Assembly (NCBI RefSeq): GCF_026241205.1
Contig: NZ_JAPFQM010000001.1
Location: 1,860,001 to 1,924,000, forward strand
Direction: 5' to 3'
DNA: 64,000 nucleotides
Source of the DNA: Thermomicrobium sp. 4228-Ro
Lineage (GTDB): Bacteria; Chloroflexota; Chloroflexia; Thermomicrobiales; Thermomicrobiaceae
Part shown: piece after piece, positions 1 through 9,188 of the stretch
Layout of the letters: every line of letters begins with the position of its first letter
How positions within the stretch are numbered: the first letter of the stretch is position 1
The notes under the pieces: generated by a model
Seen by the model: only the letters and a program-made list of their open reading frames with translations
Told to the model about the DNA's origin: nothing
Database searches by the model: none
Program-made: the position numbers and the translations under genes

Positions 1-91
1 GGTTATGGACGATGACCCGGTGACCGCCCTGCAAAAGGCGGCGAGCCATGTTGCTGCCCATCCGGCCGAGTCCAACGATCGCGAGTTCCAT
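1..91 (-). CDS. gnd: 6-phosphogluconate dehydrogenase, N-terminal fragment
   Basis: Only the first 30 codons are in the window; the gene continues past base 1. The visible N-terminus reads MELAIVGLGRMGSNMARRL, the GxGxMGxNxA NADP-binding fingerprint of 6-phosphogluconate dehydrogenases. This enzyme would oxidatively decarboxylate 6-phosphogluconate to ribulose 5-phosphate in the cytosol. The ATG is at 89-91, preceded by a GGGAGAGG ribosome-binding site. It lies 24 bases after the Tal-Pgi fusion gene on the same strand, so the two probably form a pentose-phosphate operon. A related beta-hydroxyacid dehydrogenase cannot be excluded from so short a stretch, but the neighbour supports gnd. Confidence 0.75.
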   Translation of the reverse strand, partial: MELAIVGLGRMGSNMARRLLQGGHRVIVHN

Positions 92-115
92 GTCGACCTC
101 TCCCGTTTTTCTCCT

Positions 116-2944
116 TCAGCGCGCAGCAGTGACGACCAGTTCCTGCTCCAGGCGTTCCAACGCAGCGACTGGGTCGCCACGGAGCGTGATCTGAAGGACC
201 GGTCGTCGCCGCTCGGTGAGCGCCGCGAAGTCGCCGTCGGCTTGTGCCAGGAACAAGGTGCGGAACGAATAGGGCTCACCGGGAATCGGCAGATCGTACT
301 CCGGTTCGCTAACGAGTTGCAGGAAGACACCGGTATCGGGACCACCCTTGTAGAGCTGGCCGATCGAGTGCAGATAGCGCGGTCCGATGCCGAGCGTGGT
401 CGCGACGCGGAGTCGTTCCGCGAGTAGTTGGCGGATCGTGTGCAGCCGATCGAGCATGTCCGAGTTCGGATCCACGAAGGCCAGGATACCGAGATAGCCG
501 GAGGAGGAGATTCGGGAGAAGAGCTCAGTGAGGGCGCTCCGGAGATCGGTCGCTTCGGTCCCCGCGACAGTGAGGGAGCCCTCGGTAAACGCGACTGCCG
601 GACGGACGAGTTCTCCGGAGTGCCGGTAATGCTCGAGGAGCATCGCGGTGCGTTCCTTGCTCGCGCGGACATCAGGCTCGTCGAACGGGTCAATACCGAG
701 CACGCGTCCAGCGATCGCGGTGGCGAACTCCCAGCGGAGCATTTCGGCACCGAGTTCCCAGAGGTTCCAGAGCTGTGTACGCAGGATCGGGTGCCCGAGC
801 GTCTCGGCGGCCTTGAGGAGCGCTTCGGTCGGTTGATATGGCTGCAAGGCGAGATCGATGCCGACGAAGACGCGGTCAGGACCGTACTGCTCCGGTGGGA
901 GATGCGGCTCGTGCACGATCGGCACGAGGCCGGTTCCTTGCTTCCCCGTGCTCTCAGCCAAGAGTTGCTCGAGCCAGTCGCCGAACGGGGCGACCGCCGG
1001 TTCGAGTAAGAAGGTGACCTTATCGCGGCCCAGCTGCGCGAGTGTCGCCAGAGCAGCTCCCAGCCAGAGACCGGGGTTCTCTCCGTTCGGACGGTGCAGC
1101 CGTTCGACCATCGGATTCACACGGTCGAGGAGCGCTTCGATCGAGAGGCCGATGACACTGGCCGGTACCAGCCCGAAGTAACTCAGCGCACTGTACCGGC
1201 CGCCGATGTCGGGTGGGTTGAGGAAGATCCGCCAGGCCTGATGGCTGCGTGCCCATGCTTCCAGAGGAGTACCCGGATCGGTGATCACGACGAGGTGGTT
1301 CCCAGCCCTGTCACCGAGTTCGCGTTCGAGTTCGCCGAACCAATAGGCGGCGAGGCTGGTCGTTTCGATCGTCGTGCCGGACTTCGAGCTGACGATGACC
1401 AGTGTCTGGGTGAGGTTGACGCGTTCACGCACGCGCTTGATCGTGTCGGGGTGGGTGGTGTCGAGGACGATCAGTTCCGGATGCCCCGCGTCGTTTCCGA
1501 GTACACGCTGGAAGACCTCCGGCGCGAGACTGCTCCCGCCCATACCCAGCAGGAGCGCATGTGCGAACCGACGTTCGCGAACCTCGTGGCGGAAGACAAT
1601 GAGTTCCTCGAGTCGCTCGCGGATCCAGTCGACGATCGCCAGCCAGCCCAGTCGCTGGGCGATACGACGCTGGCGTTCCGGATCGTCCGTCCAGAACGAA
1701 GCGTCTCGTTGCCAGACGCGTTCGACCGCCTTTGCCGCGACGAGTTCCTCGACGGTGCGCTCGATATCCTGGCTATACGCGCCGAGGTAGCTTCCGCGGC
1801 GCTCGCTCGCGGCGATGAGGTGGCGTCGCCGCTCGGCGATACGCTGGAGTGCACTCACGTAGGATTCCTCGAAGAGCCGCACGCCATCCTCTTGCAGCTT
1901 GGCGGTAACCTCCGTGTACGAGATACCGAGTTCTTCCAGCCGCTGAAGGACTGTGGCAGCGTCCTCGACTCCCTCCTCGACGGTATTCGGCCGCGGGTGC
2001 CCATGGTCACGATAGGCTTCGACTGTGACTGGAGCCATCGTCTGCACGGTGTAGGGGCCGATAAGATGCTCGACATACATGACGTCGGAGTAAGCCGGGT
2101 TCTTCGTGCTGGTACTGGCCCAGAGGATGCGCTGGATCTGCGCGCCGTGTTCACGCAAACGGGCGAATCGCGCACCCTCGAGGAACACGCGCTTGAACCG
2201 CTGATACGCCAGCTTCGCATTGGCGATCGCGGCCTTCCCCTTGAGCGATTCGACCAGCACTCTCCGCTCCGGATCGCGCTCCTGCTCCAGCAGCTGGTCG
2301 AGACGACGATCCACCTCCGTATCGACGCGTGAAACGAAGAAGCTCGCGACGGAGGCGATCCGATCGATGGCGAGACCCTCGACCAGCCGGCGCTCGAGTC
2401 CGCGCAGGTAGGCTTCCATCACCTGCTCGTAGTTCTCGAGCGAGAAGAGCAAGGTGACATTCACGTTGACACCATCAGCAATCAGCTGCTCGATCGCTGG
2501 GATACCCGGTGGTGTTCCGGGAACCTTGATCATCGCATTAGGACGGTCGATCCTCGCGAAGAGCCGCCGTGCTTCGGCAATCGTTCGTTCGGTGTCGTAG
2601 GCGAGTGCCGGTGGGAGCTCGAGCGAGACGAAGCCATCCTGCCCTTGTGAGGCTTCGTAGACGAGCCACAGCAGGTCACAGGCCTTCTGGACGTCGTGAA
2701 CAGCGAGTTCCTCGAAGATTCGCTCGTCGGACAGTCCCTGTGCGGCCAGTTCAGCGATCTCCTGGTCGTATTCGTCGGTTCCGGCGATCGCCTTGTCGAA
2801 GATCGTCGGATTCGAGGTGACGCCGCGGAGGCCATCTTCCTCGATCAACCGGGCGAGCTCGCCCGAAGTGATCAGCGGACGACTCAGGAAGTCCAACCAG
2901 AAACGTTGGCCGTAGCTTGCGAGTTGACGGAGCGGGTTCGTCAT
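116..2944 (-). CDS. tal-pgi: Bifunctional transaldolase / glucose-6-phosphate isomerase
   Basis: A 942-residue fusion of two sugar-phosphate enzymes. Residues 1 to about 370 are transaldolase: GVTSNPTIF at 41-49, and NAMIKVPGTP with the Schiff-base lysine at K140. Residues about 390-930 are glucose-6-phosphate isomerase, with GMGGSSLAPEVF and the sugar-phosphate binding SSKSGTTIET. The two activities link the non-oxidative pentose-phosphate pathway to glycolysis. The ATG at 2944 follows a GGAGGG ribosome-binding site. The gene is directly upstream of the 6-phosphogluconate dehydrogenase start. Such Tal-Pgi fusions are known in several bacteria, so the call is firm; both halves look full length. 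Confidence 0.96.
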   Translation of the reverse strand: MTNPLRQLASYGQRFWLDFLSRPLITSGELARLIEEDGLRGVTSNPTIFDKAIAGTDEYDQEIAELAAQGLSDERIFEELAVHDVQKACDLLWLVYEASQGQDGFVSLELPPALAYDTERTIAEARRLFARIDRPNAMIKVPGTPPGIPAIEQLIADGVNVNVTLLFSLENYEQVMEAYLRGLERRLVEGLAIDRIASVASFFVSRVDTEVDRRLDQLLEQERDPERRVLVESLKGKAAIANAKLAYQRFKRVFLEGARFARLREHGAQIQRILWASTSTKNPAYSDVMYVEHLIGPYTVQTMAPVTVEAYRDHGHPRPNTVEEGVEDAATVLQRLEELGISYTEVTAKLQEDGVRLFEESYVSALQRIAERRRHLIAASERRGSYLGAYSQDIERTVEELVAAKAVERVWQRDASFWTDDPERQRRIAQRLGWLAIVDWIRERLEELIVFRHEVRERRFAHALLLGMGGSSLAPEVFQRVLGNDAGHPELIVLDTTHPDTIKRVRERVNLTQTLVIVSSKSGTTIETTSLAAYWFGELERELGDRAGNHLVVITDPGTPLEAWARSHQAWRIFLNPPDIGGRYSALSYFGLVPASVIGLSIEALLDRVNPMVERLHRPNGENPGLWLGAALATLAQLGRDKVTFLLEPAVAPFGDWLEQLLAESTGKQGTGLVPIVHEPHLPPEQYGPDRVFVGIDLALQPYQPTEALLKAAETLGHPILRTQLWNLWELGAEMLRWEFATAIAGRVLGIDPFDEPDVRASKERTAMLLEHYRHSGELVRPAVAFTEGSLTVAGTEATDLRSALTELFSRISSSGYLGILAFVDPNSDMLDRLHTIRQLLAERLRVATTLGIGPRYLHSIGQLYKGGPDTGVFLQLVSEPEYDLPIPGEPYSFRTLFLAQADGDFAALTERRRPVLQITLRGDPVAALERLEQELVVTAAR

Positions 2945-2974
2945 CGTGGTACCCTCCGGTCATCGGGTGGTTGT

Positions 2975-2992
2975 CGCTCGGTGCACCGAGCG
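2975..2992. promoter_or_regulatory. 18-base perfect palindrome upstream of tal-pgi
   Basis: CGCTCGGTGCACCGAGCG is a perfect palindrome about 30 bases before the tal-pgi start codon, between the DUF385 gene and tal-pgi. There is no T-run after it on the minus strand, so it looks more like a protein-binding operator than an intrinsic terminator. A compact RNA hairpin remains possible. Confidence 0.45.
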
Positions 2993-3054
2993 GCCGATCC
3001 GTGTCGTGACGAAGACCGGCTCTCAATCTTAGCGCACGGAGGACGCGCGGTCCT

Positions 3055-3579
3055 TCAGCCACAGGTCGGAAGCTCGGTATGGGGACGAAGCTCGATTACT
3101 GGCAACGCTTCGGCGTGTCGCAAGGCGAAAGCGATTTCGGCGTCGTAGTCGAAGATCCGGAGCAGCCGCAGGAGTGGCCGGGTTGGGACTGGCGGGCCAC
3201 AGCGGCGCGAGTAAACCGCCATGCGTTCCATCAGGGCACGGCGCTCGGCAGGATCGGCGACGACCCGGGCCGTGGCCCGCCAGCACCGGTGCCCGTGGCG
3301 GACGATCACCTCGGGATGCGCGACGATGTTCCGATACCAGTCGGCTCGGACGCCAGCGAACCCGGCGAAGACGACGAACCGGTCATCGAGGCGCATCGCG
3401 CTGACGGCCGTCCGGCGTGGCAGACCCGTCTTCCGGCCGATCGTCGTGAGCAGGATGACACAGCGCCAGGCGAGCAGACTGGCGAGCGGTCCTCGATACA
3501 GGTAGACCGGTAAGCGAAACAGGAACCGCTGAAGACCACGTGGCCGGTGTCGTACGAGTGTCGGCGGTTGCACCGTCAT
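3055..3579 (-). CDS. Nitroreductase/deazaflavin-dependent oxidoreductase (DUF385 family)
   Basis: A 174-residue protein with the hallmark TIGRKTGLPRRTA strand and the RADWYRNIVAHPEV segment of the DUF385 (Ddn/FDR-A-like) split-barrel family. Many members bind coenzyme F420 or related deazaflavins and reduce small organic substrates; the substrate here is unknown. Its ATG overlaps the stop of the upstream acyl-CoA synthetase by four bases (ATGA), implying translational coupling. Its presence suggests, but does not prove, that the organism makes F420. Confidence 0.75.
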   Translation of the reverse strand: MTVQPPTLVRHRPRGLQRFLFRLPVYLYRGPLASLLAWRCVILLTTIGRKTGLPRRTAVSAMRLDDRFVVFAGFAGVRADWYRNIVAHPEVIVRHGHRCWRATARVVADPAERRALMERMAVYSRRCGPPVPTRPLLRLLRIFDYDAEIAFALRHAEALPVIELRPHTELPTCG

Positions 3580-5540
3580 CGTTCGTTGTCCTCTCCCGTG
3601 GAAGCGCGGTACATGCGTCCGATTGCCGCGATCTCCTCGACCGCTGCCGGGTTCTCCAGCGCGGAGAGATCGCCAGGATCCTGCCCGAGATAGACAGCCC
3701 GGATGACTCGTCGCATGATCTTCGCATTCCGAGTCCGCGGTAGCTCGCGGACGACGTGAACCCGTTCCGGACGTAACGGCTTGCCGAGCCGCTCGGTGAT
3801 GCGGTCACGGATCTCCTCGAGGAGCTCGGCTGAGGGTTCAACGCCTTGCCGGAGCTGGCAGAACACGACGAGGGCCTCCCCCTTGACTGGGTCGGGGATA
3901 CCGATGGCAGCGGCTTCCTGGACAGCAGGATGGGAGACGGCGATCGATTCCACTTCAGCTGGGCCGAGGCGCTTGCCGGCGATCTTCAGTGTGTCGTCCG
4001 AGCGACCGAGGATGTACCAGAAGCCATCGGTATCGATCAGAGCCCAGTCACCGTGTACCCACATGTTCGGCCAGCGTGACCAATAGGTCGCAAGGTACCG
4101 TTCAGGATCGCGCCAGAAACCAGCGGTCATACCGACCCAGGGCTGCCGGAGGACGAGCTCGCCCACTTGTCCGCGCACCGGGCGACCTTCGTCGTCGACG
4201 ACATCGGCAGCCATGCCCGGAACCGGTCCGGTGAAGGCACACGGTACCTGCGGCTCGATCGTCGTGCAGCTGAGGATGCCGCCAGCGATTTCCGTCCCTC
4301 CAGTGTAATTGATGATCGGGACACGTCGTTGGCCGACGGTCTCGAAAAGCCACCACCAGGGTGTGGGATTCCACGGTTCGCCGGTCGACCCGAAGGCTCG
4401 GAGCGACGAGAGATCGTGCCGGTCGTCTGGGGAAGCGCCGCGTGCCATTGCAGCGCGGACGACGCTCGGCGTGAGGCCGAGGACCGTGATCCGGTGACGG
4501 GAGACGAGCTGCCAGAGCCGATCCGGCGTCGGCCAGTCGGGCGTACCCTCATAGAGCACGACCGTGGCACCGAGCAGCAAGGTCCCCTGGATGAGCCAGG
4601 GGCCCATCATCCAGCCCAGATCGGTGAGCCAGAGAACGCGATCGTCCGGTTGGACATCGAAGCAATAGGCGAGATCGTGCGCAGCTTTGATCGGAAAACC
4701 AGCCTGGACATGGACGGTTCCCTTCGGGCGTCCGGTCGTGCCGGAGGTGTAGATCAGCATGCAGGGTGCCGTCGCGCCAGTAACAGCCGGTTCGGCTCGG
4801 GAGTCGTTCTGCTCGAGCAGGTCGTGCCACCAGACGTCGCGGCCTGGGATCCAAGACGTTGCAGTACCGGTACGCCGAACCACTACGACGTGCTGGACAC
4901 TCGGGCAGCGCTCGAGAGCCTGGTCGACGATTGCCTTGAGGGCGATCAGTCTGCCCCGTCGGGGGAACGCGTCGGCAGTCATGACGAGCGTCGCTTCGGC
5001 GTCCTGGAGGCGCGTCGCCACGGGATCGGGACCGAAGCCCGAGAAGATTGGCACGACGAGAGCCCCGAGCCAGCTCGCGGCGAGGACGGCAAGTGCCGTT
5101 TCGGGTAGCATCGGCAGGAAGATGCCGATGCGATCACCAGGCGATACACCAAGAGCGGCGAGCCCAGCAGCGAGTCGGGGAACGAGCCGCGCGAGGTCGG
5201 TATACGCGAATGCGGCAGTTGTTCCGTCGTCACCCTCCCAGATGAGCGCTGGCCGATTACTGCTTCCCCAGCGCTCCAGAATGTCAGCGACGTAATTGTA
5301 GTGTGCATCTGGGAAAAAGCGTGCCCACGGTAAACCGTCGGACAAATCGAGGACTGTTGTCGGAGGCTGTTGCCACCGGATACCTAAGTCATGGACAGCA
5401 ACGTTCCAATACCAGGCAGGGTCTGCTGCACTCCGCTCGCGCAACTCGGTCAGCGAAGCCAGGCCGAGCGAGCGGTAGAAGCGATAAAGACGACTGCGGG
5501 CCAGCTCAGCTTCCGACGGTACCCAGGCGAGTGTCTCCAT
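3576..5540 (-). CDS. AMP-forming acyl-CoA synthetase (acetoacetyl-CoA synthetase-like)
   Basis: A 654-residue ANL-superfamily ligase. It has the P-loop-like YTSGTTGRPKG at about 264-274, the adenylate-binding YTGGTEIAG, the WVHGDWALIDTDGFWYILGR hinge region, and a C-terminal LPRTRNAKIMRR carrying the catalytic lysine, where acetyl-CoA synthetases usually have PKTRSGKIMRR. The length and N-terminal aromatic-rich region fit the acetoacetyl- or propionyl-CoA synthetase branch; the exact acid is not determinable. The ATG at 5540 is chosen because AAGGAG lies eight bases upstream. An in-frame start 12 codons earlier (5576) has no comparable site. It overlaps the DUF385 gene downstream. Confidence 0.85.
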   Translation of the reverse strand: METLAWVPSEAELARSRLYRFYRSLGLASLTELRERSAADPAWYWNVAVHDLGIRWQQPPTTVLDLSDGLPWARFFPDAHYNYVADILERWGSSNRPALIWEGDDGTTAAFAYTDLARLVPRLAAGLAALGVSPGDRIGIFLPMLPETALAVLAASWLGALVVPIFSGFGPDPVATRLQDAEATLVMTADAFPRRGRLIALKAIVDQALERCPSVQHVVVVRRTGTATSWIPGRDVWWHDLLEQNDSRAEPAVTGATAPCMLIYTSGTTGRPKGTVHVQAGFPIKAAHDLAYCFDVQPDDRVLWLTDLGWMMGPWLIQGTLLLGATVVLYEGTPDWPTPDRLWQLVSRHRITVLGLTPSVVRAAMARGASPDDRHDLSSLRAFGSTGEPWNPTPWWWLFETVGQRRVPIINYTGGTEIAGGILSCTTIEPQVPCAFTGPVPGMAADVVDDEGRPVRGQVGELVLRQPWVGMTAGFWRDPERYLATYWSRWPNMWVHGDWALIDTDGFWYILGRSDDTLKIAGKRLGPAEVESIAVSHPAVQEAAAIGIPDPVKGEALVVFCQLRQGVEPSAELLEEIRDRITERLGKPLRPERVHVVRELPRTRNAKIMRRVIRAVYLGQDPGDLSALENPAAVEEIAAIGRMYRASTGEDNER

Positions 5541-5632
5541 CGCGCCTGCTCCTTGTCCGATCGTGCCGTTTCGCATTCATCGTAGACGGGAAGGGACCAT
5601 CTTGGCTAGCGATGGAATCTCGGTGTGCCCAC

Positions 5633-5662
5633 TTGACAGCCAACGCAGTCTTCGCGTAGCCT
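5633..5662 (+). promoter_or_regulatory. Candidate promoter of the sugar ABC operon
   Basis: TTGACA at 5633-5638 is a perfect -35 box, followed after 18 bases by the weak -10 candidate TAGCCT at 5657-5662. It lies about 130 bases before the binding-protein start and points toward it. The -10 is poor, so the call is tentative. Confidence 0.35.
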
Positions 5663-5710
5663 GGGGCTGGAGCCGAAGAGCGTCGATTGGTGGACGTCAT
5701 ACCGTAAGGT

Positions 5711-5726
5711 GTCCGATATTTCGGAC
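5711..5726. promoter_or_regulatory. Inverted repeat, possible operator of the sugar ABC operon
   Basis: GTCCGA-TATT-TCGGAC is a perfect 6-base inverted repeat between the candidate promoter and the ribosome-binding site of the solute-binding protein gene. It could be a repressor operator or a small leader hairpin. Confidence 0.35.
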
Positions 5727-5790
5727 TTTCGGGGACGTCAACGACGACGTGAAGGCTGCGGGATGGTCAGTCGTGCGAGGAGGTCAGAGG

Positions 5791-7239
5791 ATGAGCCGGA
5801 AACCGGATGACCGCTGGATGCGGAGCACGCTGTCTCGGCGGGCTCTGGTGCGTGGCCTCGTCGGTGGCCTAGCAGTGCCGGCCGTGAGCGCGCTGCTTGC
5901 GGCCTGCGCCGGTCAGGCTACTCCGACGCCAGCACCGCAACCCACGCCGACAACTGCGCCGGCGCAACAACCGTCGCCGACGGCAGCTCCTGCGGCGACG
6001 ACGGCACCCGCGGCGACACCCACAGCGACGCCGGTGGTCCTCAAGGGAACGAAACTGAACATCCTTATGGGAACGTTCTTCGTTCCAGAGACCCAAGACT
6101 TGATGAAGAAGCAACTCGAGGAGTTCGGGAAAGAGACCGGTGTCGAGGCGACGATCGACTTCATCAACTGGCCGGACTTGCAACCGAAGATCAGTGCGGC
6201 TGTGCAGGCAGGTGCTGGTCCGGACATCGTCGGGATGTGGGATACGTGGCCCTCGCTGTACAAGGATGCGCTGGTGGATGTACACGAGATCGTGGAGAAG
6301 CGCATCAAGGGCGAGGGTGACTACTTCGACTGGGTGAAGAAGACCGTCCTCGTCGGAGACCAGTGGTTGAGCATCCCGATCGGAGCACCGACCAGCGCCC
6401 AAGTGTTCCGGAAGAGCGCGCTTGAAAAGGCCGGGTGGCCTGATCCCAACAATCCACCGGACACCTGGGAGGATCTCTTCAAGGTCGGTGTCGAGATGAA
6501 GAAGAACGGGATGCCGCTCGGACAGGCCTTCGGTCACTCGACGGGCGATCCGCCTTCGTTCTGCTATGCCTTCATGTGGGCGTACGGGGCAATGGAAGTG
6601 GAGCAGGACGGCAAGACTGTCGCCTTCAACAAGCCACAGTTCGTCGAGGGGATGAAGCTGTTCTTGAGTTACTGGAAGCAGGCGTTCGACGAGACCGGCC
6701 TTTCCTGGGATGACGCGACCAACAACCGGGCCTTCCTGGCGGGACAGATCGGCTGGACGTTCAACGGAAGCAGCATCTACATCGCTGCGAAGAAGCAGGC
6801 ACCGGATATTGCGCAGGATATTGTCCATCACATCTTCCCGAAGGGACCGGCAGGTCGTTTCAATAACCTCGGTAGCTGGTCAGTGGGTATCGTGAAGTAC
6901 TCCAAGAATATCGCAGGGGCGAAGGCATTTCTCGAATGGTGGACTGCCCCCGAGCAATTCCGGAAGTGGTTGGAAATCCAGCAGGGATATCAGGTTGCGC
7001 CGACTCAGTACTACCTCGATGATCCGTACTACAAGGCTGATCCCAAACTGGTGCCGTACGTCGAGGCTGCCAAGTACGGTCGGAACAAGGGGTACGCTGG
7101 GCTCGGCAACGAAAAGGCGGCTGAGGCGTTCGCTCGGTATATCGTGGTCGATACCTTCGCGCGCGCGATCCAGTCGGGGAATGCGGAGGAAGCGATCCAG
7201 TGGGGTGCTAGTGAGCTGCAGAAGATCTACGGAGCGTGA
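5791..7239 (+). CDS. ABC transporter sugar-binding lipoprotein
   Basis: A 482-residue family-1 extracellular solute-binding protein. The N-terminus has a twin-arginine-like SRRALVRG (15-22), a hydrophobic stretch and a lipobox ending LLAAC (Cys39), so it is probably Tat-exported and lipid-anchored. A Pro/Thr/Ala-rich linker (about 45-80) precedes the binding domain. The start at 5791 is chosen for the GAGGAGG site just upstream; an open frame extends further 5' but lacks one. It is the first gene of a four-gene importer operon. The family and the UgpC-type ATPase suggest an oligosaccharide or glycerol-phosphate-like ligand, which is not identifiable here. Confidence 0.92.
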   Translation: MSRKPDDRWMRSTLSRRALVRGLVGGLAVPAVSALLAACAGQATPTPAPQPTPTTAPAQQPSPTAAPAATTAPAATPTATPVVLKGTKLNILMGTFFVPETQDLMKKQLEEFGKETGVEATIDFINWPDLQPKISAAVQAGAGPDIVGMWDTWPSLYKDALVDVHEIVEKRIKGEGDYFDWVKKTVLVGDQWLSIPIGAPTSAQVFRKSALEKAGWPDPNNPPDTWEDLFKVGVEMKKNGMPLGQAFGHSTGDPPSFCYAFMWAYGAMEVEQDGKTVAFNKPQFVEGMKLFLSYWKQAFDETGLSWDDATNNRAFLAGQIGWTFNGSSIYIAAKKQAPDIAQDIVHHIFPKGPAGRFNNLGSWSVGIVKYSKNIAGAKAFLEWWTAPEQFRKWLEIQQGYQVAPTQYYLDDPYYKADPKLVPYVEAAKYGRNKGYAGLGNEKAAEAFARYIVVDTFARAIQSGNAEEAIQWGASELQKIYGA

Positions 7240-7249
7240 ACTGGTATCT

Positions 7250-7280
7250 GGGGTAGGGGTGTCGCGCCCCTACCCCTCTT
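7250..7280 (+). terminator. Intercistronic hairpin (attenuator) after the binding-protein gene
   Basis: GGGGTAGGGG (7250-7259) and CCCCTACCCC (7267-7276) form a perfect 10-bp stem with a 7-base loop, followed by TCTTT. It sits 10 bases after the binding-protein stop and before the first permease. Such leaky terminators commonly make binding protein more abundant than membrane components. Confidence 0.7.
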
Positions 7281-7316
7281 TGCGATGACCGGCAGTGTGC
7301 GTGGCGAGGTGCGACG

Positions 7317-8261
7317 ATGACGACTGCTCCGGCCGGTACGGTCACCCAGGTTGTTCCGCTCAGTCTCCGTGAGCGCGTCCGGCAGTGGCTCGACAGCGAG
7401 CCGGTGCTCGCCTATCTCTTCATGTCACCGGGATGGCTCATCTTGCTTCTCTTCATGAGCTACCCGTTCTTTCTCGGGCTCTGGATTTCGTTGACTGACC
7501 GGACGGTCGGGCTTCCTGGTGGCGAGTTCGTCGGTCTACGGAACTATGCGGAGCTTCTGCGGGATCGGACTTTTCACCTGACGGTCATGAATACGTTCAT
7601 CTACGGCTTCGTGACCGTACCGTTCAAGCTGCTGCTCGGTCTCCTGCTGGCGCTGCTCCTGAACCAGGTCTTCCCCCTGCGCAACGTCCTGCGCGCGGCG
7701 CTCCTGTTGCCTTGGATCGTGCCGACGGCGCTCTCGAGCCTCGCCTGGTTGATGTTATACGACGCTGTTTTGAGCCCGTTTTCGTGGATCCTGAAGAACT
7801 GGGGACTGATCGAGTCGAACATCGCGTTTCTCGGCACCCGAACGAACGCGATCATCTCGCTCTGTCTTGCCAACATTTGGCGCGGTACGCCGTTCTTCGC
7901 CGTCGCCATTCTCGCTGGCCTGCAAGCCGTGCCGCAGGAGCTCCACGAGGCAGCGGCGATCGAGGGGGCCAATAGCGTGCAGCGGTTCTTCGCCGTCACG
8001 TTGCCGGTGATCAAGGGAATCCTCGTCATCACGACGCTGTTTTCGATCATCTGGACCTTCGCTGACTTCCAGCTCGTTTACGTGTTGACCAAGGGTGGAC
8101 CAGCCAACTCCACCCATATCTTCGGTACCTACGCTTGGCAGATCGGAATCGGTGGGGCTGGAAAGCTCGGAATCGGTGCCGCGATTTCGCTCTACATGTT
8201 CCCAGTGTTGGCTGTCCTCTCAGCGATCCTGTTGCGCTACGTGCGTTCCCAGGAGGCATGA
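7317..8261 (+). CDS. ABC sugar transporter permease (MalF/UgpA-like)
   Basis: A 314-residue inner-membrane permease of the binding-protein-dependent transport family, with about six hydrophobic segments. It has a typical cytoplasmic EAA loop reading EAAAIEGANSVQRFFAVTLPVI in two parts, which contacts the ATPase. It starts after the attenuator hairpin. Its stop overlaps the next permease start (ATGA at 8258-8261). With that permease it would form the heterodimeric channel for the upstream binding protein. Confidence 0.92.
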   Translation: MTTAPAGTVTQVVPLSLRERVRQWLDSEPVLAYLFMSPGWLILLLFMSYPFFLGLWISLTDRTVGLPGGEFVGLRNYAELLRDRTFHLTVMNTFIYGFVTVPFKLLLGLLLALLLNQVFPLRNVLRAALLLPWIVPTALSSLAWLMLYDAVLSPFSWILKNWGLIESNIAFLGTRTNAIISLCLANIWRGTPFFAVAILAGLQAVPQELHEAAAIEGANSVQRFFAVTLPVIKGILVITTLFSIIWTFADFQLVYVLTKGGPANSTHIFGTYAWQIGIGGAGKLGIGAAISLYMFPVLAVLSAILLRYVRSQEA

Positions 8262-9109
8262 CGGTGGTCGGCAGCAATCGCTTGCGTAATCGGCTCCTCT
8301 TCCTCTACTTCCCACTCGCCTTGTTCACGATATTTCTGTTGTTTCCCTTCTATTGGATGTTCATCATTTCGGTGAAGCCCAATAGCTTACTTCTCAACAT
8401 GAAAGTCAATCCCTTGTACCTGACGCAGTTCACGCTCGAGCACTATCGCTATCTCCTCTCGAACACCGATTTTCCTCGCTGGGCACTGAATACGGCCATT
8501 GTGACCTTTGGGGCCACATTTCTCTCGCTGACGAGTAGTATTCTGATGGGGTACGCGTTGGGGCGTTTCCGGTTCCGTGGTGGGAACGTTGCTGGCACGC
8601 TCATCTTCCTCGCCTACCTCATTCCGCCAACGCTGCTCTTCATACCGCTCAGTCAAGTCGTTGCGCGCTTCGGTCTCTACAACACCTACTGGGCGCTGAT
8701 TCTCACCTATCCGACCTTTCTCATTCCTTTCGCATCGTGGCTCCTCATGGGCTATTTCCGAACGATTCCACGCGAGCTCGAAGAATGCGCGATGATCGAC
8801 GGGGCGAGCCGTTTTCAGGCGATGTGGCGGATCATCCTGCCTCTCGCCCTGCCCGGTGTGCTGTCAGCTGGAATTTTCTCGTTCACGCTGTCTTGGAACG
8901 AGTTCTTGTATGCCCTCGTCTTCATGGGTTCTGGTGAGATGAAGACGATCCCCGTCGGTACGGTCAGTGACCTCATCCGGGCTGACGTCTTCCAGTGGGG
9001 ACCGTTGATGGCAGCGGCCATGCTCGGGTCGGTGCCGGTGGCCGTCGCCTACATGTTCTTCGTGGATCAGTACGTGTCAGGACTCACGGCTGGCGCCGTG
9101 AAGGGATGA
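8258..9109 (+). CDS. ABC sugar transporter permease (MalG/UgpE-like)
   Basis: A 283-residue permease, partner of the preceding gene. It shows six hydrophobic segments and the EAA motif ECAMIDGASRFQAMWRIILP. The start at 8258 is chosen because AGGAGG lies immediately upstream and the ATG overlaps the previous stop. A longer open frame starting at 8135 would overlap the previous gene by more than 120 bases and is unlikely. Second membrane half of the carbohydrate importer. Confidence 0.92.
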   Translation: MTVVGSNRLRNRLLFLYFPLALFTIFLLFPFYWMFIISVKPNSLLLNMKVNPLYLTQFTLEHYRYLLSNTDFPRWALNTAIVTFGATFLSLTSSILMGYALGRFRFRGGNVAGTLIFLAYLIPPTLLFIPLSQVVARFGLYNTYWALILTYPTFLIPFASWLLMGYFRTIPRELEECAMIDGASRFQAMWRIILPLALPGVLSAGIFSFTLSWNEFLYALVFMGSGEMKTIPVGTVSDLIRADVFQWGPLMAAAMLGSVPVAVAYMFFVDQYVSGLTAGAVKG

Positions 9110-9188
9110 CCTCGGTTGACCGTGTATACTGTGCATGGGCGGTCTCCGGTCGAGAACGGTCGGGAATCACGCACGACGGAGGGTGCGT

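Noticed and set aside
1094-2332. Plus-strand 412-residue open frame opposite tal-pgi
   Set aside because: It is the antisense shadow of a clear enzyme gene, has no ribosome-binding site and no recognisable domain.
5869-6831. Minus-strand 320-residue open frame opposite the sugar-binding protein
   Set aside because: Low-complexity Arg/Cys-rich translation of the Pro/Thr-coding linker on the wrong strand.
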